Made by a program: the position numbers and the translations under genes. Of a stretch of 39,299 bases of DNA, positions 4,904 to 13,732 are shown piece by piece. Positions within the stretch are counted from its first letter, which is position 1; every line of letters begins with the position of its first letter. This stretch comes from a bacterium. Lineage in GTDB: Bacteria > SZUA-79 > Acidulodesulfobacterales > Acidulodesulfobacteraceae. The DNA is taken from contig JAJZJW010000015.1 of the NCBI GenBank assembly GCA_021809845.1, positions 1-39,299 on the forward strand, given 5' to 3'. Below the pieces are notes generated by a model, which saw only the letters and a list, made by a program, of their open reading frames with translations, ran no database searches and had not been told where the DNA came from.

Positions 4904-6984
4904 TGCTCTATATTTGTGAAAAGCCTTCTCAGGCAAAAGATATAGCCGGCGTATTAGGCGCCTCATCACGAAAAGACGGCTATTTTGAAAAAAACAATAT
5001 AAAGGTAACATGGTGCTACGGTCATCTCTTATCTTTATATATGCCGGACGATTACGACGTTAAATATAAAAAATGGAGTTTAGCAAATTTACCGATAATT
5101 CCCGTTCAGTTTTCTAAAAAAATAAGCAAAGCTTCATCTAAACAGTATAAAGTTATAAAAGATTTATTAAAGACTGAAAAAGAGGTTGTTATTGCAACAG
5201 ATTCAGACCGCGAAGGCGAAATGATTGCTAGAGAGATTTTAGAAAAAGAAAAATGGAAAGGTTCTATAAAAAGATTATGGCTCCACGCATTAGACGAAGC
5301 TTCTATAAAAAAAGGATTAAGTTCTTTAATAGAGGGCGATAAAACCAAAAACCTTTATTACGCCGCATACGGCAGACAGATTGCCGACTGGCTTATAGGT
5401 TTGAATTATTCTCAGTATTACAGCATAATTTCGGGAGGCAGATACAGTATAGGCAGGGTTCAGACGCCTACTCTTAAATTTGTCGTTGACAGGGATAATG
5501 AAATTGAAAATTTTATATCTAAGGCTTATTTTGAGCTTGAAGGTTTATTTAATCATAAAGAAGCTGATTTTAAAGCTAAATGGGATAATAAAAACGAAGA
5601 TAAAATCTATGACAAAAAAATAATAGATAATATTAAGCAAAAATTAGCGAACGCTAAAAACGGCGTAATATTAAATTCAAAAAAAGAGGAAAAACAAACT
5701 CTTCCGCCGAGATTGTTTTCATTATCTACGCTGCAGAAATTTATTAATAATAAATATGGATATTCAGCTCAGGAAGTTTTAGATACGGTCCAATCTTTAT
5801 ACGAAACTTTTAAATACACGACGTATCCGAGAACCGACTGCGAATATTTACCGACAAGCCAATTACAGGAGGCCAAAACAATTATAAATAACGCTCCGTT
5901 TAATTTTGAAATTAAGATATCTTACAGAAAAGTCTATCAATTCGACGATTCTAAAATATCGGCTCACCATGCCATAATACCGACCGCGGTAAAACCAGAT
6001 ATAAATAAACTTAATGAAAAAGAAAAAAGTGTATTTTTAGAAATCTATAAAAGATATATAGCTATGTTTTACCCGGCTTTAATTAAATATGTGACTAATT
6101 TAGAAATAGACGTTCAGGGAGAAATATTTAAAGCCGCAGGCTCTCAAATTAAGCAGTCAGGATGGTACGAGTTATATAAATCTAATGAAGATAAAACCGA
6201 ACCGGCAGTCCCTTTTATAGAAAAAAATATTGTCGTTAATTTAAAATCGTTAGATTTACTTGAAAAACAAACTGCTCCACCCGCAAGATTCACGGACAGT
6301 TCTTTATTAGAAGCTATGAAAAACGCAGGGAAGTTTATAGATGATAAAGAACAAAAAACAATATTAAAAGAAACGCAGGGGCTCGGAACGGAAGCGACGA
6401 GAGCGGCTATTATAGAAAAACTTATTAAAATAGAATATTTAAAAAGAAATAAAAAACAACTTATCTCTACAAATAAAGCCAGACATATCATAGCGGTAAT
6501 AGACGACACTCTAAAAACCCCCGCTACAACGGCAGCGTGGGAAGAAAAATTAAAGCGGATAGAAGACGGGGGTTTTTCTATAGACGCATTCTTAACGGAA
6601 ATAAAACAGGATTTAAAAAATAATATAGAAAAATTAAAAAGCTCAAAAACAACTTTAAATTTAAAAGGAGGCAATATGGCTCAAGAAATTTTAGAAGGAG
6701 TAAAATGCCCGCTGTGCGGGAGTAAAATTATCGTGTTTCCTAAAAGCGTTTCCTGCGAAAACAGGAAATACGATAAAGAAACCAATAGTAATTCAGGATG
6801 CGCTTTTAATATTTACGAAAGCCCTTATCATAAAAAATCTGTCTTAAAAAAACAGGAATATATTAATCTTTTGCAAGGTAAAAAAGTGCAGGGCAAATTC
6901 GTTTCTAAAGCCGGCAAAGATTACGAGGCGGGTATTTATTTAAACAACGGGGAGGTTAAACTTGAGTTTTCTAATAAAAAATAA
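4903..6984 (+). CDS. topB: Type IA DNA topoisomerase (TopB/TraE-like)
   Basis: This 693-aa enzyme relaxes or decatenates DNA through a single-strand break. The Toprim domain begins at the N-terminus with CEKPSQAKDIAGVLG (catalytic Glu6), and DSDREGE (100-106) provides the metal-binding acidic residues. The active-site Tyr lies in TYPRTD (about 308). SIGRVQTPTL (182-191) is typical of topoisomerase III. A C-terminal four-Cys zinc ribbon begins at CPLCG (about 602). TraE of RP4 and similar enzymes ride on conjugative elements and probably resolve transfer or replication intermediates. Encoding it inside the mating-pair operon, between virB11 and the pilin gene, is notable. GGAGG precedes the start, which overlaps the previous stop. 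Confidence 0.95.
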   Translation: MLYICEKPSQAKDIAGVLGASSRKDGYFEKNNIKVTWCYGHLLSLYMPDDYDVKYKKWSLANLPIIPVQFSKKISKASSKQYKVIKDLLKTEKEVVIATDSDREGEMIAREILEKEKWKGSIKRLWLHALDEASIKKGLSSLIEGDKTKNLYYAAYGRQIADWLIGLNYSQYYSIISGGRYSIGRVQTPTLKFVVDRDNEIENFISKAYFELEGLFNHKEADFKAKWDNKNEDKIYDKKIIDNIKQKLANAKNGVILNSKKEEKQTLPPRLFSLSTLQKFINNKYGYSAQEVLDTVQSLYETFKYTTYPRTDCEYLPTSQLQEAKTIINNAPFNFEIKISYRKVYQFDDSKISAHHAIIPTAVKPDINKLNEKEKSVFLEIYKRYIAMFYPALIKYVTNLEIDVQGEIFKAAGSQIKQSGWYELYKSNEDKTEPAVPFIEKNIVVNLKSLDLLEKQTAPPARFTDSSLLEAMKNAGKFIDDKEQKTILKETQGLGTEATRAAIIEKLIKIEYLKRNKKQLISTNKARHIIAVIDDTLKTPATTAAWEEKLKRIEDGGFSIDAFLTEIKQDLKNNIEKLKSSKTTLNLKGGNMAQEILEGVKCPLCGSKIIVFPKSVSCENRKYDKETNSNSGCAFNIYESPYHKKSVLKKQEYINLLQGKKVQGKFVSKAGKDYEAGIYLNNGEVKLEFSNKK

Positions 6985-7450
6985 AAAGAAAAAGAAAAAT
7001 ATTTTCGGGATAATTTCAACGGCTCTTATTTTCTTAATAGTTTTATATGGAATGAAAGTTTATTTGACGCGCAGTGTTGACATAAAAAAACTTTACGCTA
7101 TTAAAAAAATTGTTTTTGTAGGCAAAAACCGTTTTAAAGTTATGACGGCGGTAAATCCTGCAGAGTGGAAGCAGGGGCTTATGGATATTAAAAAACTTCA
7201 TAAAAATACGGGTATGTTTTTTATATTTCCGAAAAAAGTAGATTATCCTTTCTGGATGAAAAATACTTTAATTCCTTTAACCGTTCTTTTTATTAATAAA
7301 AACAAGGTTGTAAATCAAATTAAAATGACGCCGTGCGTAACTAAAAAATGTCTATTTTATTATCCGTTTGTTTATTATAGACAAGCGTTAGAAATTAATC
7401 AAACAAATAAAAATCTAATCGGCAAAAAAATTAAAACCGGAGGTATTTAA
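6962..7450 (+). CDS. Membrane-anchored DUF192 protein
   Basis: The likely start is TTG at 6962, six bases after GGGAGG and overlapping the topoisomerase end by 23 bp. The 162-aa product has a Lys-rich N-terminus, one membrane segment (about 16-32) and then a DUF192 domain: AEWKQGLMDIKKL, TGMFFIFPKK, FWMKNTLIPLTVLFIN and a closing ALEIN. DUF192 proteins are small exported beta-rich domains of unknown role, usually chromosomal. The domain's standard Cys pair is represented by PCVTKKC. Finding it in a conjugation operon beside the pilin gene suggests it acts on pilus or channel components in the periplasm, but nothing proves that. Confidence 0.8.
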   Translation: MSFLIKNKKKKKNIFGIISTALIFLIVLYGMKVYLTRSVDIKKLYAIKKIVFVGKNRFKVMTAVNPAEWKQGLMDIKKLHKNTGMFFIFPKKVDYPFWMKNTLIPLTVLFINKNKVVNQIKMTPCVTKKCLFYYPFVYYRQALEINQTNKNLIGKKIKTGGI

Positions 7451-7451
7451 A

Positions 7452-7751
7452 ATGTTAAAAAAAATTAAAAGTAAAATTATTTTTATTAAAGACATTATAT
7501 TAATGACCGCTTTGTTTATTTTAACGCAGGTCACCGTATCAAGCGCTCAACTCCCGTGGGATTCTACGCTAACGACGGTTGAAAGCGATATGACGGGTAC
7601 GGTTGCTAAATTAGCTTCTATTGTAGCGGTAGTTATTGCCGGCGTCGGGTTTGCTCACAGCGAAGACGGCGGTTGGAAAAAAACGGCGTTTAAAGTAGGG
7701 CTCGGCGTTACTGTCGCTATGGCGGCGGCGGCGTGGGTAAATGTATTATGA
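7452..7751 (+). CDS. trbC: TrbC/VirB2-type conjugative pilin
   Basis: This 99-aa protein has a signal sequence (residues about 1-32, ending VSSAQ) and two hydrophobic helices (about 50-67 and 80-97) joined by the short charged loop SEDGGWKK. This is the usual pattern of TrbC/VirB2 pilin precursors, whose mature form polymerises into the mating pilus. Start is preceded by GGAGG at about 8 nt. Its stop overlaps the next start (ATGA). Pilins in RP4 are cyclised; whether this one is cannot be told. Confidence 0.88.
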   Translation: MLKKIKSKIIFIKDIILMTALFILTQVTVSSAQLPWDSTLTTVESDMTGTVAKLASIVAVVIAGVGFAHSEDGGWKKTAFKVGLGVTVAMAAAAWVNVL

Positions 7752-7990
7752 GAAGAACGCCGCTCCATTTTTCGCTTTTATGGCCGCTAACCATGGGCGG
7801 AATAGATAGGAGTATAGCGATACTAATCGGCACATCCACTGTTGCTTTAATCGACGCTACCGGAAGCTGGTGGCCTATTCTTGTAGGAATAGGTTTATTC
7901 TGGGTTTTTACGCAAATATTTAAACGAGATCCGTTTATTATAGGAATTTATAGAAAATATTCACATTTGAAAGATAAATATTATTGTTAG
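7748..7990 (+). CDS. trbD: TrbD/VirB3-type inner membrane protein
   Basis: The best start is the ATG at 7748, which overlaps the pilin stop as ATGA, giving 80 aa. Beginning MRRTPLHFSLLWPLTMGG, it has the short N-terminus and tandem hydrophobic stretches (about 26-59) with the late charged RDPFIIGIYRKY that mark VirB3/TrbD. VirB3 partners VirB4 in the inner-membrane complex and the pilin in pilus biogenesis. The order pilin, VirB3, then VirB4 is conserved in trb and vir operons, although here two extra genes separate VirB3 from VirB4. Confidence 0.88.
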   Translation: MRRTPLHFSLLWPLTMGGIDRSIAILIGTSTVALIDATGSWWPILVGIGLFWVFTQIFKRDPFIIGIYRKYSHLKDKYYC

Positions 7991-8012
7991 TTAATAGGAG
8001 GTTTTAGTAATT

Positions 8013-8171
8013 ATGGAAATAGAAGACGTAGAATCTGAAATAGGGAATATAGATAAACAAATAACTGCTCTTGTTTTTAAAAAAGAGCAGTTGCTAAAAT
8101 TAAAATTAAATTTACTTAAAAAAGAGCCTCTTAAAATACAAAATAAAGGGCTTAAAATTACAAACAGGTAG
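8013..8171 (+). CDS. 52-aa coiled-coil peptide
   Basis: ATG at 8013 follows GGAGG (7997-8001, spacing about 11), and the frame ends at 8171. The product is charged and helical, with leucines and isoleucines in heptad-like spacing (EIEDVESEIGNIDKQI, then QLLKLKLNLL), so a short coiled coil is likely. The coding sequence contains a 10-bp perfect hairpin (8063-8072 with 8083-8092). It lies between virB3 and the unknown 257-aa gene in a tightly packed operon, which supports a real gene. No family is recognised. Confidence 0.55.
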   Translation: MEIEDVESEIGNIDKQITALVFKKEQLLKLKLNLLKKEPLKIQNKGLKITNR

Positions 8172-8225
8172 ATTTCTATTAAAAATAAAATCAAACGGCT
8201 TTAAAAAGTGTTATGGAGGCGTAAA

Positions 8226-8999
8226 ATGGATATTAAAGGATTTAAAGCTTATAACGGAGGAGTTTCAGCAGAAATAAGAAACGGAAGTTTTATCGGGCAG
8301 ATAGCTAAACAAAAGTTAGAAGAAGGAACAGGTAAAAAATTTAATAAAGTTTTTGATTATATGAGGCTTGAAAATTTGAAGGAATATTTAAAGGATCCTA
8401 AAATTATATCTTCTTCAAATATGACTTTAATAGTAGGAAAAATTAAATCAGGAGTTACTCCCGACGACATATTTAAAAAAGATTTAGAATATTGCGACAA
8501 GATAATAAATAAACCGCCGCTGTTAGGATTAGATAACTCTAATTTACCTGCTTTAGCTGGTAAAGAAAAAGGGATAATTAAAATTGACGATAATTTTATT
8601 ACAGTTAAAACTGATAAAAATTTAAATCTTCCGGAAGAATTCGTTTACCAGGGAGAATATGTTCAAGATAATCCGTTGACTGTTAGAAATAATGATTCTC
8701 TCTCATTAAATTTAACGAGAGACGTTGTAGTAGGCGGGAAAGAAAACCTTAAACTTAAAGAATTTAAAGCTCCTAATACCGCCGATAATAAAAAGAAACT
8801 ATTATTGGCGGTAAACCCGCAAGCGGGACGCTGGCAGGTTGAAGGCGAAGAAACTATGAAGAATATCGCTACGGCGATACATAGGTTTGCCGATATGATT
8901 CCGCACGTGCATTACGGCGAACTTACACCGGAACTGGCAAAAAAAGGATTTGACACTCTAAATGGACATATAAGTAAAGGATTGGGGCTTAAATTATGA
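8226..8999 (+). CDS. Unknown 257-aa protein inserted between VirB3 and VirB4 genes
   Basis: The start is taken at ATG 8226, six bases after GGAGG; an upstream GTG (8208) would put the ribosome site inside the gene. The product has no signal peptide or membrane segment. It shows mixed alpha/beta character, a Lys/Asn-rich middle and a more conserved-looking C-terminus (AVNPQAGRWQVEGEE, IATAIHRFADMIPHVHYGEL, KKGFDTLNGHISKGLGLKL). The gene ends in ATGA overlap with virB4, implying translational coupling to the ATPase. Known trb/vir operons have nothing at this position. It may be a cytoplasmic partner of VirB4 or an effector or immunity-type protein; I do not recognise it. Confidence 0.75.
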   Translation: MDIKGFKAYNGGVSAEIRNGSFIGQIAKQKLEEGTGKKFNKVFDYMRLENLKEYLKDPKIISSSNMTLIVGKIKSGVTPDDIFKKDLEYCDKIINKPPLLGLDNSNLPALAGKEKGIIKIDDNFITVKTDKNLNLPEEFVYQGEYVQDNPLTVRNNDSLSLNLTRDVVVGGKENLKLKEFKAPNTADNKKKLLLAVNPQAGRWQVEGEETMKNIATAIHRFADMIPHVHYGELTPELAKKGFDTLNGHISKGLGLKL

Positions 9000-11464
9000 T
9001 TGATTTAAAAAAATATCAAAAAATAAATACAAAACCGTCTTCTTCGGAATTACTGCCTTACTTTTCTCTTACAGCGGAAGATTTAGTTAGACTAAAAGAC
9101 GAAGGGCTTATGGCGCTCTGGAAAATAGAGGGCATAGACAGCGAAATGTTTGATCAGTCTATGTTTGATTATTATAGCGACAAGATAGAAGATTCTTTAA
9201 AGGCTTTAAACGATAATTATACCGTTCAATTTTTTTTAATCAGAAAAAAAAATCATTATTATCCTTCCGCTAAGTTTAAAAGCGAAGTTTCAGCTTTTAT
9301 AGATACGGAACATCAGAAACATATTGAAAAAAATCAAAATTATATAAATCATATATATTTTTCTATAACATATAGAGAGAAAAAATCAAAACTAAAGATT
9401 TTTAAAAAATTATTTATCAAGGACGACGAAAAACTGACGGACAAAATTAAAAAAGCGTTTAGCGAATCAAAAACAAAAGAAGAAGTCTTAAGAGAATTAA
9501 AAGAAAGAATTAGAATTTTTTCATACGAATTAGACCGGCTTTTTGACAACTTAAAATTTTTAGGCATTAAAAAACTTAAAGCCGAAGAGCTTTTAGCTTC
9601 TTTATATTTTATAATTAACCCGGCGGAAGACTTGAAAAGCAAAATAACGCTTCCCGATTATTGTTTTTTAGACGAATATTTAACGGATTTTAATATAGAT
9701 TCTTCTTATGAAGAAGCAATCGCCCTTAAACATAATCTTTACAAAGTATTAAGTTTTAAAGATTATCCTGTAGACACTTATCCCGTAGTCCTTGACGGGC
9801 TTTTATCTTTAGATCAAGAACTTAAGTTTTCTATGAGCTATTCTTTTACTGACAAAGCTGCTGCGAATTCGGAAATAAAAAAAAGACGACGCCATTATTG
9901 GGTGGCAAGAAAAACAATGCTGCATCAGGTTTCAGAGACAGCGACGGGAGAAGAGACTCAATTAATAGATCCAACGAAAATGAGTTACGTTTACGACGCA
10001 GAAGAGGCAATGCAGGAATTAGATTTAGTAAGACCGTTCGGCGTCTGTTCGGTTAATTTTATTTCGTGGGCTAAAACTGAAAAACAATTAGATGAAAATG
10101 TAAGTCAAATTAACTCAGTTTTAACTAATAAAGCTTATCAGTCTTTAGTTGAAACATTAAATAAATTGCCGGCATTTTTGTCGTCTATTCCCGCGGGAGA
10201 AAAAATAAATCCGAGAAAATTTATACTCAGTCTCGGAAATTTTATAGATTATATGCCCTTCAGAACGATCCTCTCCGGTGAAACATATAACGCTCATTTA
10301 AGAGCGCCTGCGCTTACGCTTTTTGAAACAAAACATAAAACGCTTTATTATTTTAATTTTCATGTAAAAGATGTTGGACATGCCGTTATGTTCGGTCCGA
10401 ACGGGACAGGAAAATCGGTTATCTTGAATTTTTTAGTATCGCAATATATGAAATATGACCCCCAGGTATTTTTCTTTGACTACGGTTATACCGCTGAAAT
10501 TTTATGTTTAGCGCAAAAAGGTCTGCATATAGATTTTATTCCTGATAAAAAAACTTTTATCAATCCCGTGAGTCTTATAATTTCTAAAAACGGAAAAAAC
10601 TTTTTAAGAGATTTTTTACAGGTATTAATAGAATCTTTCGGATATATTATGAATGATGAAGATTTAAAGCAGTTATGGAAAGCTATAGAACTTGTTTCTA
10701 ACCTGCCTAAAAACAAACACGTTTTAGAAACCTTTTCAAGTATACTGCCTGTAAACTTGGCGGATAAATTAAGGCCGTGGGTCTTTGGAGAATATAAAAA
10801 TTATTTTAATAACGCGGTAGATATGTTAAATATCTCTCAATATACGGTCTTTGAAATGAGTAAGCTCACTAAAAACGAAAAAGTCATAGCCCCTCTTTTA
10901 ATGTATTTGTTTGAAAGAATACAAAGTTCCTTAAACACTAATATTCCGTCTATTATAGTTCTTGACGAGTCATGGTTTTATCTTCAGCATCCGATATTTG
11001 CCGTAAAAATAACAGAGTGGCTTCAGACTTTAAGAAAGCTCAACACATTAGTATTTTTTGCAACGCAATCTATGACGCACGTCGCAGCAAATCCTTTGAT
11101 ACTTTCTTCAGTTATAGATAACGTGACGACAAAGATATTTTTGCCTAATCCGAGAGCTAATACAGATGATATGAAGCATATGTATATAAATACCTTTGGA
11201 TTAAGTGAAAATGAATATAATATGGTTATTCACGCCACGCAAAAAAGGGATTATTTTATTAAACAGGAATCCGTTAGCCGGCTTGGGCAGTTAAATTTAA
11301 ACGAAAATATTATATCTTTAATCCAAAGCGATGAATATTCGAGACGTCTTGCAAAAGCGGTAGAGATGCAAGGAGATAATAACTGGTATTTAGATTATAT
11401 AGAACACTGGAAAAAAAGAACACCGTTAGCAGAGGTGGAAGATTTAAGTAAATATTTTGCTTAA
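8996..11464 (+). CDS. trbE: VirB4/TrbE-type conjugal transfer ATPase
   Basis: This 822-aa protein fits the CagE/TrbE/VirB4 family, the large ATPase at the base of the type IV secretion channel. The N-terminal half contains the family's VirB3-contacting and linker regions. The C-terminal ATPase carries Walker A FGPNGTGKSV (about 465-474), Walker B IIVLDESW (about 652-659) and the sensor-like FFATQS (about 685-690). Length and motif order are complete. Its start overlaps the previous stop by four bases. Normally TrbJ, TrbL, TrbF, TrbG and TrbI genes would follow; here only a 77-bp gap and one small coiled-coil gene remain before the element boundary. Confidence 0.95.
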   Translation: MIDLKKYQKINTKPSSSELLPYFSLTAEDLVRLKDEGLMALWKIEGIDSEMFDQSMFDYYSDKIEDSLKALNDNYTVQFFLIRKKNHYYPSAKFKSEVSAFIDTEHQKHIEKNQNYINHIYFSITYREKKSKLKIFKKLFIKDDEKLTDKIKKAFSESKTKEEVLRELKERIRIFSYELDRLFDNLKFLGIKKLKAEELLASLYFIINPAEDLKSKITLPDYCFLDEYLTDFNIDSSYEEAIALKHNLYKVLSFKDYPVDTYPVVLDGLLSLDQELKFSMSYSFTDKAAANSEIKKRRRHYWVARKTMLHQVSETATGEETQLIDPTKMSYVYDAEEAMQELDLVRPFGVCSVNFISWAKTEKQLDENVSQINSVLTNKAYQSLVETLNKLPAFLSSIPAGEKINPRKFILSLGNFIDYMPFRTILSGETYNAHLRAPALTLFETKHKTLYYFNFHVKDVGHAVMFGPNGTGKSVILNFLVSQYMKYDPQVFFFDYGYTAEILCLAQKGLHIDFIPDKKTFINPVSLIISKNGKNFLRDFLQVLIESFGYIMNDEDLKQLWKAIELVSNLPKNKHVLETFSSILPVNLADKLRPWVFGEYKNYFNNAVDMLNISQYTVFEMSKLTKNEKVIAPLLMYLFERIQSSLNTNIPSIIVLDESWFYLQHPIFAVKITEWLQTLRKLNTLVFFATQSMTHVAANPLILSSVIDNVTTKIFLPNPRANTDDMKHMYINTFGLSENEYNMVIHATQKRDYFIKQESVSRLGQLNLNENIISLIQSDEYSRRLAKAVEMQGDNNWYLDYIEHWKKRTPLAEVEDLSKYFA

Positions 11465-11465
11465 T

Positions 11466-11509
11466 ATATTATTATTAGTAATATATTATTTATTAAAACA
11501 TGATATAAT
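11466..11509 (+). promoter_or_regulatory. Possible promoter/operator before the last element gene
   Basis: The half-site ATATTATTTA of P1 and P2 appears again at 11483-11492, with a partial copy at 11466-11473. A TATAAT lies at 11504-11509, but no good -35 is present. In such AT-rich DNA this is only suggestive. Confidence 0.3.
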
Positions 11510-11537
11510 ATGACTATATTAATTAATTGGGGGTTTT

Positions 11538-11795
11538 ATGGCCGCTGAATCTTTTATAAAAAGTCTTGAACGTTTTTTAACGCCGCAATTAAACGAACTT
11601 AAAGGCGAATTAAAGGCAATCAATACAAAAATAGACGCTACAAACAACAGAATAGACGAACTTAATAAAAAAATGGATATAAGATTTGATTCTATGAGTG
11701 AAAAGATAAGTTCTTTATCTGAAAAAATAGACGCCATAAAAGACATAGAAAAGCTTAAACGCGAAATACAGGAATTAAAGCAAAAAGCCGGTTAA
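11538..11795 (+). CDS. Small coiled-coil protein
   Basis: This 85-aa protein is nearly all predicted coiled coil. Hydrophobic residues recur with heptad spacing from ELKGELKAINTKIDATNNRI through KMDIRF, SSLSEKIDAIKDIEKLK to REIQELKQKAG. The start follows an unusual GGGGG stretch (GGGGGTTTTATG) instead of a normal GGAGG. It is the last gene of the element, 77 bp after virB4, with its own possible TATAAT. Similar short coils occur on many mobile elements as adaptor or phage-associated proteins; no specific role is assignable. Confidence 0.65.
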   Translation: MAAESFIKSLERFLTPQLNELKGELKAINTKIDATNNRIDELNKKMDIRFDSMSEKISSLSEKIDAIKDIEKLKREIQELKQKAG

Positions 11796-11882
11796 ACAAA
11801 TCCTTAATTTTAATGTTGCTTATTTTATGCGGATTTAAAAGCTGTTAAAAAATAACTAAAAAATACAAAAACGCATACAGTA

Positions 11883-11922
11883 AAATATTACACCCCGCAA
11901 ACACTTTAAAATTGTAATATTT
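11883..11922. repeat. 9-bp inverted repeat next to the attachment site
   Basis: AAATATTAC (11883-11891) and GTAATATTT (11914-11922) face each other across 22 bp, ending 18 bp before the tRNA-identical stretch. Arm-type or directionality-factor sites commonly lie here beside an integrase core site, so this is a plausible integrase accessory site. Confidence 0.35.
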
Positions 11923-11940
11923 ACGGCTCAGGTCGTTAAA

Positions 11941-11985
<45 letters not shown>

Positions 11986-12061
11986 TTCAAGAAAACGGCA
12001 ACAGCCCTTTGTATTTTTTGTTTATCCGTTAAAAATTATTTAATAGATTATAGGGTACTCT

Positions 12062-13543
12062 ATGAAGCAGCGGTGCGTTATTGCTCTTGATTCCGGAACT
12101 ACCGGAAACAGAAGTATAATTTTTGACTGCAGAGGTAAAATTATTGCGAATTTTTACTACGAATTTCCTCAAATTTTTCCCGCGCCCGCTTGGGTTGAAC
12201 AGAATCCTTTCGATATTTTAAATTCCGCCTTAAAATCGCTCCAGGATGCGCTACATTTCTGTAAAAATAATAACATTGATATTTTATCGCTCGGAATAAC
12301 AAACCAGAGAGAAACTTCAATATTGTGGAATAAAAAAGACGGGAAACCGGTTTACAACGCTATTGTCTGGCAATGCCGCAGAACGGAAAAAATTTGCGCT
12401 GATTTAAAAAATTATACGGAAATTATTAAAGAAAAAACCGGTTTATTTTTAGACCCCTATTTCTCTGCTACAAAAATAAAATGGATTATGGATAATATAC
12501 CGGGGGTAAAGGAAACTATCTTAAAAGGCGGTATTTTATTCGGAACGGTAGATTCCTGGCTTTTATGGAATTTAACGGAAGAAAAAAATCATTTCACGGA
12601 CACGTCAAATGCTTCAAGAACCCTGTTATATAATATAAACACATTGCAGTACGACAGTGAGCTTGCGGCTCTCTTTAAAATACCGGTAAATATACTCCCC
12701 GAAGTAAAAAACAGCAATTCATGTTTCGGATTTCTTAACCAAATATATTTAAAAGGTAATTATAATAAAAAAATACCAATAATCGGCGTTCTAGGCGACC
12801 AGCAGGCGTCTTTATTTGCCCATGCGTCTTTTGACGGCGGAATAGTAAAAAACACTTACGGTACAGGTCTGTTTGTCATGGCTCAATCAGGGAAACGTCC
12901 TTTAAAATCAGATAAATTAATTTCTACGGTTGCATGGACTATTGACGATGATACTTATTACGCTCTTGAAGGAAGCATATTTACCGGAGGAGCATTAATC
13001 GGATGGCTTAAAAACGGTTTAAAAATCATAAAATCATACTCGGAAACGTCAAATACAGCTAAAAAATTAGCAAGTAATGACGGGGTTTATTTTATACCAG
13101 CTCTTTCAGGACTCGGCGCTCCATACTGGAATAGCAAGGCAAGAGGTATTATAACCGGCATAACCGGAAAAACTACTGATGAAAATATCGTCAGAGCGGC
13201 GCTGGAATCTCTGGCTTATTCTACAAAAGACGTTATCAACGAATTATCTATTATGCCATATAAATTAAGAGTGGACGGCAAAGCAAGCGAGAATGATTTC
13301 CTCATGCAGTTTCAATCAGACATTCTGGGAATACCGGTCGAACGCACTGCCATTTATGAAATGACTGCATTCGGTATAGCGGGTTTTTCCGGCATATATT
13401 CCGGATTATGGTCGATAGAAGAATATTCAAAAATTTATAAAATAGAAAAAATATTTGAACCGAAAATGGATGAAAACACAAGAAATATATTATACGGTAA
13501 ATGGAAACAGGCAATTTCGGCAGCTTTAAACCTTGCAAAATAA
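12062..13543 (+). CDS. glpK: Glycerol kinase
   Basis: This 493-aa FGGY-family kinase phosphorylates glycerol with ATP to sn-glycerol 3-phosphate in the cytosol. The N-terminal phosphate loop reads ALDSGTTGNRSIIFD. The glycerol-binding residues known from the E. coli enzyme are present as NQRE (about 81-84), DPYFSATK (Tyr about 135) and GDQQASLF (about 246). FGTVDSWLLWNLT and TDTSNASRTLL are typical GlpK signatures. GlpK usually has AIDQGTT, so Ser instead of Gln after Asp is unusual. The gene stands alone, 76 bp right of the element boundary. It has no clear ribosome site; a TATAGG lies seven bases before ATG, so the mRNA may be leaderless. Confidence 0.93.
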   Translation: MKQRCVIALDSGTTGNRSIIFDCRGKIIANFYYEFPQIFPAPAWVEQNPFDILNSALKSLQDALHFCKNNNIDILSLGITNQRETSILWNKKDGKPVYNAIVWQCRRTEKICADLKNYTEIIKEKTGLFLDPYFSATKIKWIMDNIPGVKETILKGGILFGTVDSWLLWNLTEEKNHFTDTSNASRTLLYNINTLQYDSELAALFKIPVNILPEVKNSNSCFGFLNQIYLKGNYNKKIPIIGVLGDQQASLFAHASFDGGIVKNTYGTGLFVMAQSGKRPLKSDKLISTVAWTIDDDTYYALEGSIFTGGALIGWLKNGLKIIKSYSETSNTAKKLASNDGVYFIPALSGLGAPYWNSKARGIITGITGKTTDENIVRAALESLAYSTKDVINELSIMPYKLRVDGKASENDFLMQFQSDILGIPVERTAIYEMTAFGIAGFSGIYSGLWSIEEYSKIYKIEKIFEPKMDENTRNILYGKWKQAISAALNLAK

Positions 13544-13683
13544 ACTACGTCATTGTTGCATGTTGCAGTTAAAATCGTTTTAATTTTAATTGCTGCCGTT
13601 ACAATTACAATCTATGTTCTAAAATCTATATATAATTGATTGATATCTAAAAAATTTAATCAAAGTTTAATTAGTAAGCCTCC

Positions 13684-13702
13684 ATAAACGACATGCGTTT
13701 AT
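13684..13702. terminator. Weak hairpin between convergent glpK and panC
   Basis: ATAAACG (13684-13690) pairs with CGTTTAT (13696-13702) across five bases in the gap between the converging genes. No U-tract follows on either strand, so function as a terminator is doubtful. Confidence 0.25.
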
Positions 13703-13732
13703 ATGTAAGATAGTGACACTTCACCCTGTACT

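Noticed and set aside
6144-6674. 176-codon open frame on the minus strand
   Set aside because: It lies wholly inside the topoisomerase gene, whose protein has full family motifs. The antisense translation is Ser/Phe-rich and lacks a start signal or known domain.
11892-11902. Second short copy of the tRNA 3' end (CCCCGCAAACA)
   Set aside because: Nine of eleven bases match the acceptor end, but this is too short to separate from chance.
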